Part shown: piece after piece, positions 34,601 to 45,965 of the stretch
How positions within the stretch are numbered: position 1 is the first letter of the stretch
Layout: every line of letters starts with the position of its first letter
The notes under the pieces: model-generated
Told to the model about the DNA's origin: nothing
The model's input: only the letters and a program-made list of their open reading frames with translations
Databases searched by the model: none
NCBI RefSeq assembly: GCF_037975245.1
Contig: NC_092577.1
Location: forward strand, 27,527,398 to 27,591,397
Origin: Apostichopus japonicus
Taxonomy: Eukaryota > Echinodermata > Holothuroidea > Aspidochirotida > Stichopodidae
Length of the DNA: 64,000 nt
Direction of reading: 5' to 3'
Translations under genes and position numbers: made by a program

Positions 34601-37600
34601 ATGGTCAGTATGGCGGTTAGTCCAGTCAATCATTATACATAGAACTAAGTGTTTAGTAAGTATGTAAGTCCTTCTGTGTAGCAACTAGTCATAAATGTAA
34701 CACATGCTACGAAATTATAATACATGTCTTATTCCCAGATCTCCTCTATCATATCTATACGTTTCAAATACGTTTAAAATGTTGGATCTTGAGCGAATCA
34801 TTTGCCATTTTCGGCAATTATTTGCCATAAATTTCGAAAACATATATAATAAACATATATACGCACAGTCCAATCCAAGCTTTTGAAATCCACCTCCAGA
34901 CTTCTTCTCCGGCATTCACGGTTTGGTCTCCTTTGAGGCGACACTACAGCAAAGAGAAAGCGGAAATTGAGATGAGAAAATTATATTCACTGCACAATAG
35001 ACAATATTTTAAAAGACTTGCTTCATATACGCATACACAACTAGCAGTTATATTTTGGAAGGAACATGATGCGATATCATGTAGCTGCTTCAATCTAGTT
35101 ACATCGCAAAATAAATCCAAAACGTCATGACTGAAGTCGAATCTATGAGATTGAACTTTCAATCTGATCTATTCAAAAGACATTTCTACCAGGGAAGCCC
35201 TCATTTACTCCAGGAAGAGGGCTCGGTGGGTGGAATGTGATTTCGACGGCAATATCCAACCAAAGCGAAATAATCCTACACCTACCTGATATTTAATTCT
35301 TCCCAATTAATAATCAAACAAATTTCGCTCTTAAAAACAAAGGTGGTTACGTGATGATATGATGATTTAGTGGCATGAGCCATTTTTTTATGTATGGATC
35401 TATAGTGCATGTACCATTAATATATGGATCTATTGTGCATGTACCATTAATGTATGGATCTATAATGCATGTACCATTAATGTATGGATCTATAGTGCAT
35501 ATACCATTAATGTATGGATCTATAGTGCATATACCATTAATGTATGGATCTATAGTGCATGTACCATTAATATATGGATCTATTGTGCATATACCATTAA
35601 TGTATGGATCTATATTGCATGTACCATTAATGTATGGTCTATAGTGCATGCACTATTAATGTATGGATATATAGTGCATGTACCATTGATGTATGGATCT
35701 ATAATGTATGTACCACTAAAGTATGGATCTATAATGCATGTAACATTAATGTATGGATCTATAATGCATGTACCATTAATGTATGGATCTATAGTGCATG
35801 TACTATTAATGTATGGATCTATAGTGCATGCACTATTAATGCATGGATATATAGTGCATGTACCATTGATGTATGGATCTATAATGTATGTACCACTAAA
35901 GTATGGATCTATAATGCATGTACCATTAATGTATGGATCTATATTGCATGTACCATTAATGTATGGTCTATAGTGCATGCACTATTAATGCATGGATATA
36001 TAGTGCATGTACCATTGATGTATGGATCTATAATGTATGTACCACTAAAGTATGGATCTATAATGCATGTAACATTAATGTATGGATCTATAATGCATGT
36101 ACCATTAATGTATGGATCTATAGTGCATGTACTATTAATGTATGGATCTATAGTGCATGTACTATTAATGCATGGATATATAGTGCATGTACCATTAATG
36201 TATGGATCTATAGTGCATGTACCATTAATGTATGGATCTATAGTGCATGCACTATTAATGCATGGATATATAGTGCATGTACCATTGATGTATGGATCTA
36301 TAATGTATGTACCACTAAAGTATGGATCTATTGTGCATGTACCATTAATGTATGGATCTATAGTGCATGTACCATTAATGTATAGATCTATAGTGCATGT
36401 ACTATTAATGTATGGATCTATAGTGCATGTACTATTAATGCATGGATATATAGTGCATGTACCATTAATGTATGGTCTATAGTGCATGTACCATTAATGT
36501 ATGGATCTATAGTGCATGCACTATTAATGCATGGATATATAGTGCATGTACCATTGATGTATGGATCTATAATGTATGTACCACTAAAGTATGGATCTAT
36601 AATGCATGTAACATTAATGTATGGATCTATAATGCATGTACCATTAATATATGGATCTATTGTGCATGTACCATTAATGTATGGATCTATAGTGCATGTA
36701 CTATTAATGTATGGTCTATAGTGCATGCACTATTAATGCATGGATATATAGTGCATGTACCATTGATGTATGGATCTATAATGTATGTACCACTAAAGTA
36801 TGGATCTATAATGCATGTACCATTAATATATGGATCTATAGTGCATGTACCATTAATATATGGATCTATTGTGCATATACCATTAATGTATGGATCTATA
36901 TTGCATGTACCATTAATGTATGGTCTATAGTGCATGCACTATTAATGCATGGATATATAGTGCATGTACCATTGATGTATGGATCTATAATGTATGTACC
37001 ACTAAAGTATGGATCTATAATGCATGTAACATTAATGTATGGATCTATAATGCATGTACCATTAATGTATGGATCTATAGTGCATGTACTATTAATGTAT
37101 GGATCTATAGTGCATGTACTATTAATGCATGGGTATATAGTGCATGTACCATTAATGTATGGATCTATAGTGCATGTACCATTAATGTATGGATCTATAG
37201 TGCATGCACTATTAATGCATGGATATATAGTGCATGTACCATTGATGTACGGATCTATAATGTATGTACCACTAAAGTATGGATCTATAATGCATGTAAC
37301 ATTAATGTATGGATCTATAATGCATGTACCATTAATATATGGATCTATTGTGCATGTACCATTAATGTATGGATCTATAGTGCATGCACCATTAATGTAT
37401 GAATCTATAGTGCATGTACTATTAATGTATGGATCTATAGTGCATGCACCATTAATGTGTGGATCTAGAGTGCATGTACCATTAATGTACTGATCTAGAG
37501 TGCACGCACCATTAATGTATGAATCTATAATGCATGTACCATTAATGTATGGATCTATAGTGCATGCCCGAGACTGTCACGTCAAACCAAATAAAATGAT

Positions 37601-39340
37601 GTTTTCGGTACTAACCATCACTGTACAGCCCCGATTGCATAGGGTCATTCTGCATCACACTTATCCCTCCTTTGCCTCTTCCTCTTTTATTTTTCCTTGG
37701 TTTACTTCTTCTGACACGTGATAGTTGTTCCTCTCTCATCTCTTCGTGGGTTTTGAAGAAGGCCACCATGAAAGGTTCCAGAAGGTCTTCCACACCGATT
37801 CCTCTCATACCTATCATGTCTGGATTGATCTCTTGTCCTGCAGAAACATAGACAGGACAATCATTATTATATGCTGCTAGCCTGCTACATCAATCCGATG
37901 GATCTGCATGAACGTGTATCTTCTAATGTGTGCATTTTTCATTTATCAGGTCGGTTTGGGGGCCAATTTGAATATGCAGTCATCGTTCCTTGTCAAGAAT
38001 TCCAGGAATGATTCCCCTCCCTCTCCTTCCTGATTATCATCACCATTTCCCATTTGTTAAGTATACCGTTTCGTAAAACAGTAATCTTTGCTCATTAAGT
38101 TTTTCACCTGAAGATATTTTCTTGGTTCTAGCAGAGTATAAATATTAGGTCATGGAGATATCAACGGTATACTTTTAAAAAAAGTCACCCTAGATGGAGT
38201 CTGGGCACGGAACCAAACGGCTTAACTGATCCACTCCCAACAGCAGTACCCTAACGTCGATACTGCGACAGTGTCATCCTGCCGATGTTACGTCAAATGT
38301 GTATCGCGAGTCCTTGGGAAGGGAATCGATACTAAACATGATCTTAACCAAAAAGGCAGAGATATCAATAATGTATTTTGTCCACGTCGATTATGAAGAC
38401 TACATTTATATATAGGCTATATATTATAATATTCTACACGATACGCTATATCATATCCATATCAACAATTCCCTTGTTCCTAATTCTCTTACTAATCCAC
38501 TGCATCATAATCTTCCCACCCTCCACTCATCCCCCCCCCCACCACCCCTACCCCCACCACATCCCTTTCCTTTGGTAAACCTATTTACGGGTCTGCTAAC
38601 GTGAGAGGAAGACGGTCTTACTTTGTTCGTCTTCAGCGATGAGTTGGATGGAGAGTTTAGCACCAGGATAACTTTGCAACAAGTGACTAGCGTATGTGAC
38701 ATCAAAGACAATCCACCCAACGTCACTGCTGTCAACCAAGACGCTGTCCATGAATACACGCCCTCCGTCCCTGTGGAAAAGAAAAAAATATATCACTCAG
38801 CCAATATGACTTGCGTACTAAAAGCAAAGATTATTTCTAATTTCGACATTGTTTTATCAATCAAATCGGCGTTTCATGCTGTATCCACTTTACTGCCTTA
38901 AGAAACTCCATTCGGCTCCATACCTGTATTATAGTTTTAATTATACCACCGACAAAAATGTAAGTTGCAACGTTTGGGTTTTTTATTCAGGATTTTTTGC
39001 CGACCTTACTGCAGCTGATCATTTATAGTATGATAAGTATGTTGCAGTTTGTTATAGTATGTTATAGTATGATAAGTATGTTATAGTATGTTATAGTATG
39101 ATAAGTATGTTATAGTATGTTATAGTATGTGATAAGTTATAATAAACAATACATCTGTAGCTTACCCACTGATTTGATACACTTTGACCCTGAAGATGCC
39201 ACCGCTGTACTCTTCAGCTGGTATATCTCGGTACACTCTCAGCTCGGCAGAGGTCAGTATGTCATGTCCAGGAACAGGTGTCGCCCCGAAATGATAGCGA
39301 TGAGGACCATGCCTCTCAAGAGATTGACTCCGGTAGTGAA
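31690..39340 (-). CDS. BMP5-8/BMP7-like TGF-beta ligand, 3' five exons
   Basis: Inferred coding exons: 39340-39166, 38770-38622, 37837-37616, 34943-34867, 31950-31690. All have AG/GT borders and consistent phase; together they give 293 residues plus stop, incomplete at the N-terminus. Exons 1-2 hold the end of the prodomain ([20 protein letters not shown]). Exon 3 has EPFMVAFFK, typical of BMP5-8, and the furin-type site RVRR at about residues 148-151. This predicts a mature chain of about 142 residues. The mature domain has all seven knot cysteines (ECRRR, SCQGEC, ACC, CGCH) plus [12 protein letters not shown] and [14 protein letters not shown]. It ends in CGCH like BMP5-8 rather than CGCR. 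Product: a secreted dimeric morphogen acting through BMP receptors and Smad1/5/8. The donor at 34,867 (GTGCGT) is non-canonical after GT. Introns hold a 30-bp satellite and nested transposons. An upstream exon ending in phase 1 is required and was not found. Confidence 0.92.
32040..32325 (+). repeat. ~120-bp tandem repeats (left part of split array)
   Basis: Units begin 'gagacaaccgttaat' at 32,069, 32,187 and 32,312 and include 'gctactgtgcagccaatgta' and 'gtataaactgaactgtgtt'. The array continues at 34,255-34,400 after an insertion. It lies in the last intron of the BMP gene. Confidence 0.85.
32326..34254. mobile_element. 1.9-kb TIR element inserted in the ~120-bp array
   Basis: The left end CAGGTGCGTATCCAGG and reversed right end CGGGCGCGTATCCAGG are bounded by GTTAA on both sides (32,321-32,325 and 34,255-34,259). 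The satellite resumes exactly after the right copy, which proves the boundaries. Inside are G/C runs, a purine tract (32,375-32,500), two copies of the 'ggtggcgct(c/t)cgcttagatagt' core (about 32,980 and 34,190) and a nested 439-bp MITE. No transposase ORF. A 5-bp duplication is seen; superfamily uncertain. Confidence 0.85.
33156..33594. mobile_element. TAG-targeting MITE, 439 bp, nested
   Basis: Flanked by TGTGTAG (33,149-33,155 and 33,595-33,601). The inside matches 30,083-30,466 ('gacttgcccgaaaaa', 'ttttcgcgcgc', 'ggggctgcagcccc'). The left terminus is degraded; the right is CCTACGCCTATG. Confidence 0.8.
34255..34400 (+). repeat. ~120-bp tandem repeats (right part of split array)
   Basis: Direct continuation of the 32,040-32,325 array: 'gttaattagtataaactgaa', then 'gctactgtgcagccaatgta', then a further 'gagacaacagttaattagta' at 34,360. 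Confidence 0.85.
35390..37567. repeat. 30-bp satellite array, ~72 units
   Basis: The unit is ATGGATCTATAGTGCATGTACCATTAATGT with few variants. Five units lack one base ('ggtct' for 'ggatct') at 35,636, 35,965, 36,474, 36,713 and 36,922, spaced 329, 509, 239 and 209 bp. Each spacing is a multiple of 30 minus 1, showing block duplication. Because 30 is a multiple of 3 and the unit lacks stops in several frames, both strands read as decapeptide repeats ([20 protein letters not shown]). These are most likely spurious. The array lies in the BMP intron between exons at 37,616 and 34,943. Confidence 0.97.
37838..38621. other. BMP intron
   Basis: Non-coding apart from a C-rich tract at about 38,530-38,560 ('tcccccccccc', 'accacccctaccccca'). 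Confidence 0.6.
39041..39137 (+). repeat. Short tandem repeat in BMP intron
   Basis: Repeats of 'atgataagtatgttatagt' with variants, about five units, immediately downstream (minus strand) of the exon ending at 39,166. Confidence 0.8.
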
Positions 39341-40130
39341 CTGGAAGAACAAACATATAATATTCTATATATTATTACTACTGACCCGGTTAAAGCTACT
39401 TTGGTGAAGTCAGGTTTGGTATGCATGCGTCATACTGGAATGATATTGGCCTGGCACTTGTGTTGTTTGATGTTCGTGTGGACAACTGTCTCCATTGCTT
39501 ACTTTCTAAATATCTACGTCAACTTGTTCCTGTTTACTTCAAGACAGATCAGGTCATTAGAATTCCAAATATCACCTATGTTAGGTAAGATTCTTGGCAA
39601 GCACCTCCCAGTCAATCAGAGTGAAGAAACTCAAACCTGGTTACTAGCCGCCACAAAAGAAATAAATTCTTTTGTAGAACAAAGCTTCAAAAAGATTCAA
39701 ATTACACATATTTCATACAAGATCTCTTGAAAAACTCTAGTGAAAAACCAGCTCTACACAGCTACTGGACAGTATGTCTCTCAGCACTTCTGTAGCAAAG
39801 GTGCTTTGTTTGAAAATAGCAGCCTGTATACAATGACTATTGGGAATTTGAGGTGAGGTCTTCATGTGTTTAAGGTCAAGTGTGCTCAAGTATTCTTTCA
39901 AAGTAAATTACCTGTTATCAATTCTAAAGACACTATTAATTTGATACTGGACAAAATGTCAAATTTGAGATCTCCTGTAGTTTACCTGCAGAATCTTGAA
40001 ACAATATGTGTTTTCAAGGGATTTAGGTTGAAACTTTGCTCACCTTAAATGATCATTAACCTGTTCCAGAATTGTGTATAGAGTTATATTACATTAATCT
40101 ATGGAGCATGCCGTGTCTGTCGATGTTCAG
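39341..40130. other. Upstream BMP intron, no feature recognised
   Basis: An open plus-strand frame across 39,278-39,730 overlaps the BMP exon antisense and has no recognisable domain. The rest is AT-rich and non-coding. Confidence 0.4.
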
Positions 40131-40885
40131 GTTCTGGAGATCTACTTTCTAAGATTTTAGTGTTTTCATCTCTCTTTGCTGATTCCAAATGACCTTCAAC
40201 CCTACCAAAACCTGAAGAGGATCTCACAAGCCAAATATGAGATCTGCTGTTTTTCCCTACCCGGGGATACTGTCTTTACAAAGGTTATCAAGATTTGACC
40301 TCTTCTGACATTAAATGACTTTTGACATACTCTACAACTGTGTTTAAATGCTATACAATGTTGTATGTGGTTGCTCAGGTTCTAGACATTACAAAGGTTT
40401 CACATTATCAAGCTTTCAGCTTTGCTGACCCTTAGTGACCTTTGACCTCGGTCAAAAACGATAGGGACATTGGACTCAATTCACGGAAGCCACATGCTAA
40501 ATACGAGATCTACTGTTGTTACGTTTCTTGAATATCGTGTTTACAAGGTTTGACATACTCAAGATTTGACTTCTGCTCTCCTAAAATGACCTTTGGCCGT
40601 CTCCAGAATAGTGTAAAATTTTTACACAGTATTACACAAACATACCAAGCAAGTATGAGCTTCCTTGATGGAGACCTTCATGTTTTGACCTCTGCTAACC
40701 CCATATGACCTTTGACCTCCACCAAGAACAATAGGGTTCTTATACTAAATATGATGAAGCCACATGCCAATATGAGATCTGCTGTTACCTACGTATCTCA
40801 AGATATCGTGTTTACAAGCAAAGGCGTCACATGCACACGCGGACACGCATTCAGCCATACGCACGACACACACATACACGCCAAC
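40130..40885 (+). repeat. DR1-motif repeat copy with CA-type tail
   Basis: At least four tandem modules with 'tgacctttgacct' (exact at 40,436-40,448 and 40,706-40,718) and 'tctcaagatatcgtgtttac', ending in 'cacgcggacacgcattc' and short CA repeats. Same family as 230-1205. Confidence 0.8.
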
Positions 40886-42520
40886 TTTACTGCATAGGTT
40901 ACTTGCCTGCCTTCGGCAAGTAACCAGAAATGGAAAACTGTAAAAAGGGTTACTGTACTATGAGATAACTTTACATGCGTACGTCCCAGAAGAGCGGCTT
41001 CGGTCGACGCTCGCAAATGAAGGAATACCGAGAACGAATGTTACATTTTCCGTTAGTGTAATGTAGCGGCGCTCGACCTGAATGTTAATTGAGCGACCAC
41101 ATTCACACTCCAATAATATCACATGAATCGTGAACCGGTGAGAACCATGATCTAAGTTATTATTTGAACTTGATAACTCGCGTTGTAGCAGGTACATATG
41201 TCAGGTAGTGGGAAAACGGACACACACGACAACGACGTCGTAGTCCTTCAGGTCGTGGAGTTAAGAAAATGTATTTTTCCTATCATTTCGATGGCAGATG
41301 CATATATCTACTCAAATATAACCTGGTTCTTGTTACAAAAGCTTTTTTTCTATCTTTTTTGAAACAGTACCCTTGTATGACCAACGTATACAGCAGTAGC
41401 AAATATTGCCCATTGTTTCTCTTAAGTTACTCTACAGTAGTTTTATACTGCCTATCACTGTGTGTAATAGTTGAGCTTTTTACGGTAGTCCCAACTGAAG
41501 GCATTTCGTTTCCAAAAGTCATCATTCTGAGCGTATCAAAAGTACTCGATGTTGCTGTTACAGAAAGGTTGCTCATTCATAAACCATGTAAATATATAAA
41601 CCCATCGGGAGCGTGCATGACAGCGGTTATCAGTCACAACAGTTTTGTGTTACATCTGCATGCAAAGATATATACCTCGCTAGCTGCAAGCAGTGAGTTG
41701 TTATGGATGCTGCAAGTATAAACACAAATCAAGTTTTCTTTCATGCTCTGACAGCAGTCCATTTAAAGTACATACCAGCCAACCATTCCGATGACTGATT
41801 CGACCCACACCTATTCCAGTTATAGCAGTTCTAATGAATACCAGGCTGGGTCGGTAAGGCCTGAGGCGACACACACACCTACCTTGGTTTTGAACCTTTT
41901 GCTCTACTGGCGGTCCTAATTGCATCGTAAAATATTTATTCTTGGATATATTTGTGTGAGAGTTGTTGTGTTATTCAGGTTTGTGTGTAGCCGTAATTCA
42001 TTCAGTGGAATGCGGACGAGGAGGATTGCGTACACCTTGACCTCTGAGAGGTCAAGGGCTGTATGGCAGATTGATGGGCCTCCATTGAATCAACATTTTA
42101 TCTGTGTGTACCCCCAGAACGCGATCTTATCTTGCTTGGCGTTCCGAATAGACAGTCACGGGAGAGTAAATTCAGAAGCGTGTTTCTAAAAGGTGAAAAT
42201 TAGACAGCATTGTTTTGAACCAAAAGTCAGAATCGCAGTCCGTTGAGTATAATTGTCGATGCCAATGAAAACGGGGTCAAGTTATTCCACTGTTAGGAGC
42301 GTGTATTACTCGTTACTGGGGGTGCCAGAGAATAACAGTGAAAGTAAATAACGGATATTGAAGTACCTCTATCTGTTGCTGTTTCCAGAGTGTAACAGTT
42401 ACGCTTAGGCAATTATCAAGTTTTCTCTACTAATGTCACAAAATTATATTTCCGTTCCCTTAGTACTATAGGCTAAACGATGTGTATGTTTGTTGATGCA
42501 TTACTAAGTATAACAATATA
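40886..42520. other. No recognisable feature
   Basis: Short ORFs only. A 150-codon plus-strand frame at 41,269-41,721 is hydrophobic in places but has no recognisable family. Considered a chance ORF. Confidence 0.4.
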
Positions 42521-42950
42521 TGTGTATACATACAATCTATGTGTATGAACATACAATGTATGTGTATGAAGATACAATCTATGAGTATGCACATACAATA
42601 TACATATGAACATACAATCTATGTGTATGAACATACAGTATGCACATACAATATATGTGTATGCACATACAATCTATGTGTATTAACATACAATATGTGT
42701 TTATGCACATACAATATATATATATGAACATACAATCTATGTGTATGAACATACAATCTATGTGTATGAACATACAGTATGCACATACAATATATGTGTA
42801 TGCACATACAATATATGTGTATTAACATACAATCTATGTGTATACACATACAATCTATGTGTTTGAACATACAATCTATTTGTATGTACATACAATCTAT
42901 GTGTATGAACATACAGTCAATGGGTTTGCACATACAATGTATGTGTATGT
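42520..42950. repeat. 21-bp palindromic tandem array
   Basis: The unit CATACAATCTATGTGTATGAA and variants repeat about 20 times. Each repeat holds an inverted pair TGTATG-AA-CATACA, so both strands look alike and could form runs of small hairpins. Frames stay open by chance of the 21-bp period. Confidence 0.9.
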
Positions 42951-43985
42951 ATTACAAACTTACAAACGGTCCTCCAAAGAAACCACATCAGTCAAGGGAA
43001 GGTCTAAGTGGTTTACATTGGTTTCTATGGTAACAACGAGTCACATTGTATACCGCAATATGTAGCAGCAGTAGACGGGGAGCAACATCACCATACTGTA
43101 CAATAGTACCAGTGGCAATCAGCAGCTCTTAAACATGTTTTCATTTTACACCTGGGGTTGTACACCCGCCCTATTTTTCAAATACATATCGTACCGACAA
43201 AGAATTAAAAGTGGGTATTAGCACAAACTTGTGTGTAGACCTACTTCTAACCTATACCTCATCACAGTCTCTCAGACTATGCACCATTTTATGTTCTGAC
43301 GGAGCACCCCACAACTCCCCCACCCCCTTAAACGATTCAGGTCAACATCCCAGTGTCTCACCCCTCGCCTATAAACAAGACTGAAACGCCCTGCGGTGTA
43401 TTTTGCGTTCACTTGGCCAAAATAAACCCCGCGATTCTCATGAAGCTCATAAATTGTCATTAACTGCTAGTCAAACCTACATAAGAAAATATTCTAAGCT
43501 AGATTGTTCTTTGAATTGTACACGAACCCAAACACTTCTAAGAATGGGGTACAATTATTATTAACATTTCACACTGCGTAGCATGTGCTATTGTGCCAAA
43601 AAAAAAAGCAATGTCACTCAATTCCGTTTTGCCTTTTCTGGTATCACACTAAGCTAGTTTCGTAACATTCGTGTTGCCAATCATCTCATGTATTTAGAAA
43701 CTGGATCGATGACGTCATTATCCCGTGACACTTGAACTCACACTATTTATGGGAAAGTTAAGAGAAGAGTATCAACTAGCATAACCTATTATACACCTGC
43801 TGTGCAATTAGTCCAGCAGTACTTTTGAAAGAGTGCACCTGTAAAATCTGACAGTTTCAGGAACCTCGTACTACGTTAGTCTGACTGTATGGGAGATAAG
43901 TTAAGAACGATCAAGAATATGAATAAGAGTGTTAACGTACATCATTGAAGTATTTACGTCCTTGTAAACATGCTGGTATAATTAC
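42951..43985. other. No recognisable feature
   Basis: Non-coding; an A-run at about 43,598-43,607. No gene or repeat recognised. Confidence 0.4.
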
Positions 43986-43994
43986 GAATACGTA

Positions 43995-44140
43995 AATCAG
44001 AGCCGCATACACCATTGTAGTAAGGCTATTATTCATATGTACACCATTGAGGTAAGGCTATTATTCATATGTACACCATTGTAGTAAGGCTAATATTCAT
44101 ATATACACCATTGTATTAAGGCTATTTGGCATATAAAATA
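43995..44140 (+). repeat. 33-bp tandem repeat, ~4 units
   Basis: 'acaccattgtagtaaggcta' followed by 'ttattcatatgt' recurs at about 44,009, 44,041, 44,074 and 44,106. Confidence 0.85.
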
Positions 44141-44149
44141 TGAAGTTCA

Positions 44150-44780
44150 TCTAACTTGGCATACTCAAATAGCTTTTGACCTCCACTAATTTCAATAGGG
44201 ATGTACAATAGGCCTACCATGTATGAAGTACACAAAAAAAATTGTTCTTTTTAGTTATCGCGTTTGACAGAAGTAGTCACACACACACACAAACGCGGGC
44301 GCGCAAACAAACACACAGAAACATCATCATCATGATCATCCCATATAGCCCATTCCTTTTGTAGTATACAAGGAAAAAAACCAAGGGTTTAATCTGATAT
44401 ATCTTACCGCTATGAATTTAAGAGTGATTTTTGGATTTCGATGACAATCGTAACCTAGTTTGTGTGCGTGTGTGCGTGTGTGTGCGTGTGTGATGCCTTG
44501 CTTGTAAACACGATATCTCAAGAAGGGAAGATTGGACCAATCTCATATTGAGCAAGTTGTGACAAGTAGTTGTGACGAGTAGTTGTGACAAGTAGTTGTG
44601 ACAAGTAGAAGAAGCCTCATGTTTTTTGTGGAGGTCAAGGTTAACTTGGAGTCACCAGAGGTCAAATTGTGGAAATGTTGTTTCATAATCTACCGTATCT
44701 CCAACCGACCAGCCTATTGGATAAAATGTGCGTTACGCCTCATACGAATAGGAGAGGTTGTTGACAATTGGAAATTAGCT
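44150..44780. repeat. DR1-motif repeats in opposite orientations around CA/TG microsatellites
   Basis: 44,150-44,320 reads in the plus direction ('tagcttttgacctccacta', then a CA tract). 44,460-44,770 reads in the minus direction ('gtgtgtgatgccttgcttgt', 'gtaaacacgatatctcaaga', 'ttttgtggaggtcaagg'). The latter matches the reverse complement of 470-640. The pair forms a head-to-head arrangement separated by about 140 bp. Confidence 0.7.
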
Positions 44781-45604
44781 TTATGGGCATCCGTAGATAG
44801 TTTCAGCAAACCGGCGATCAAACTGGCATTGAATTAAACGTGTCGCTACTTGATCGGCACTCCGTACATACATGTGAATAAAGTTTCATAAACTGCTTGT
44901 ACGTGCAACGTTAAGGTAAACTTTATTTTTGAAGAATTGAAGGTCCTAAGATGCGATCTGGTGTAATGTTTGCCAGTTTCATTATTATCATATGATATCA
45001 TATTATCAGCAGATTTTGTTTCCTGTTTTAATTCTTTTACATGTTCTGTTACATATTATATCAAAAAGACAAACATATAGTGCTATTTTTCAATTTTTCC
45101 AGTGGGATGATTCTTGTTTATTGTCCAATGTCTGGACTTTAATACATTTGACGAACTTAACTATGGACAATATAAACGTTCATATTTTGTAAAATAGCCA
45201 GATGTGCAGTGGCCTAAAAACAAATATCGTTATCGCAGTGTATTAGCAGTGTAATAATGATTTATAGGGAGCACGTATCACGTACGATTGCTAGCTTAGC
45301 TTCATTACATGCTGTTCGTGCAACAACTTAGGACGAATCATAGAAAGGATGAGAACGAACGTTGTCGACGTCGGTGTGCATACGGTTCGTGACACTCTAT
45401 CGAGTGCCGTTAGGTAGGCAATATGTATTTTATTACGCAGTGGCCAACTGTAGGCTTGTAATATGCTATAGGCTAAATTTAGCTAATTGCATCTGCCAAA
45501 CTAAGTAAGTAGCTGAATCAGTAGGCATGAATGTTACTACTATTATAATCGAGTTAACGGAGCTGACGAGTATTCAAGATCAAAAGAGCACTGACATGTA
45601 TTCA
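44781..45604. other. No recognisable feature
   Basis: AT-rich, non-coding. Confidence 0.4.
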
Positions 45605-45965
45605 TGGTAATGCGCTACACTACTTGGGTGAACTTGTTCAAAGTTATACCCCAACTCGCCGTCTGCGCTCCAACACCCCAAATCATTGCTCTCTATGCAC
45701 CCTGTGTCCACTAAATCTTATGGCGAGCGATCTTTCCAGTACTCCTCAACCCTCCTTTGGAATAAACTCCCACTCAACATAAAGAATGTCGTGTCTGTGG
45801 AGATGTTCCAAATGTTTTGAAGACACACCTGTTTTCATTGTTATAATTGTAATGTTTACTCTTATTGTATATTGTGTACATATTTTTTACTTTCTTTTGT
45901 ACAGCGCGGCGAGACTTTATTGTAAGTTGCGCTATATAAGAACTGATTATTATCATTGTTATTAA
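45605..45965 (+). pseudogene. CR1/L2-like LINE, 3' end fragment
   Basis: The frame-broken translation ALHYLGELVQSYTPTRRLRS and then, in another frame, YGERSFQYSSTLLWNKLPLN matches the conserved C-terminal tail of CR1/L2/Rex-type LINE reverse transcriptases. It is followed by a short 3' UTR ('gttgcgctatataagaactg') and a degenerate 'attattatcattgttatt' tail. 5'-truncated and frameshifted. Confidence 0.8.

Noticed and set aside
35634-36482. 282-codon ORF of decapeptide repeats
   Set aside because: Produced by the 30-bp satellite period; both strands and several frames are equally open, and single-base deletions shift the frame without consequence.
35390-37567. CRISPR-like array
   Set aside because: No unique spacers; a eukaryotic satellite with contiguous units.
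39278-39730. 150-codon plus-strand ORF
   Set aside because: Starts antisense to a BMP exon and has no recognisable family.
41269-41721. 150-codon plus-strand ORF
   Set aside because: No recognisable domain, no codon-use or splice support; AT-rich chance frame.
42579-42933. Cys/Met/Ile repeat ORFs on both strands
   Set aside because: Period effect of the 21-bp array.
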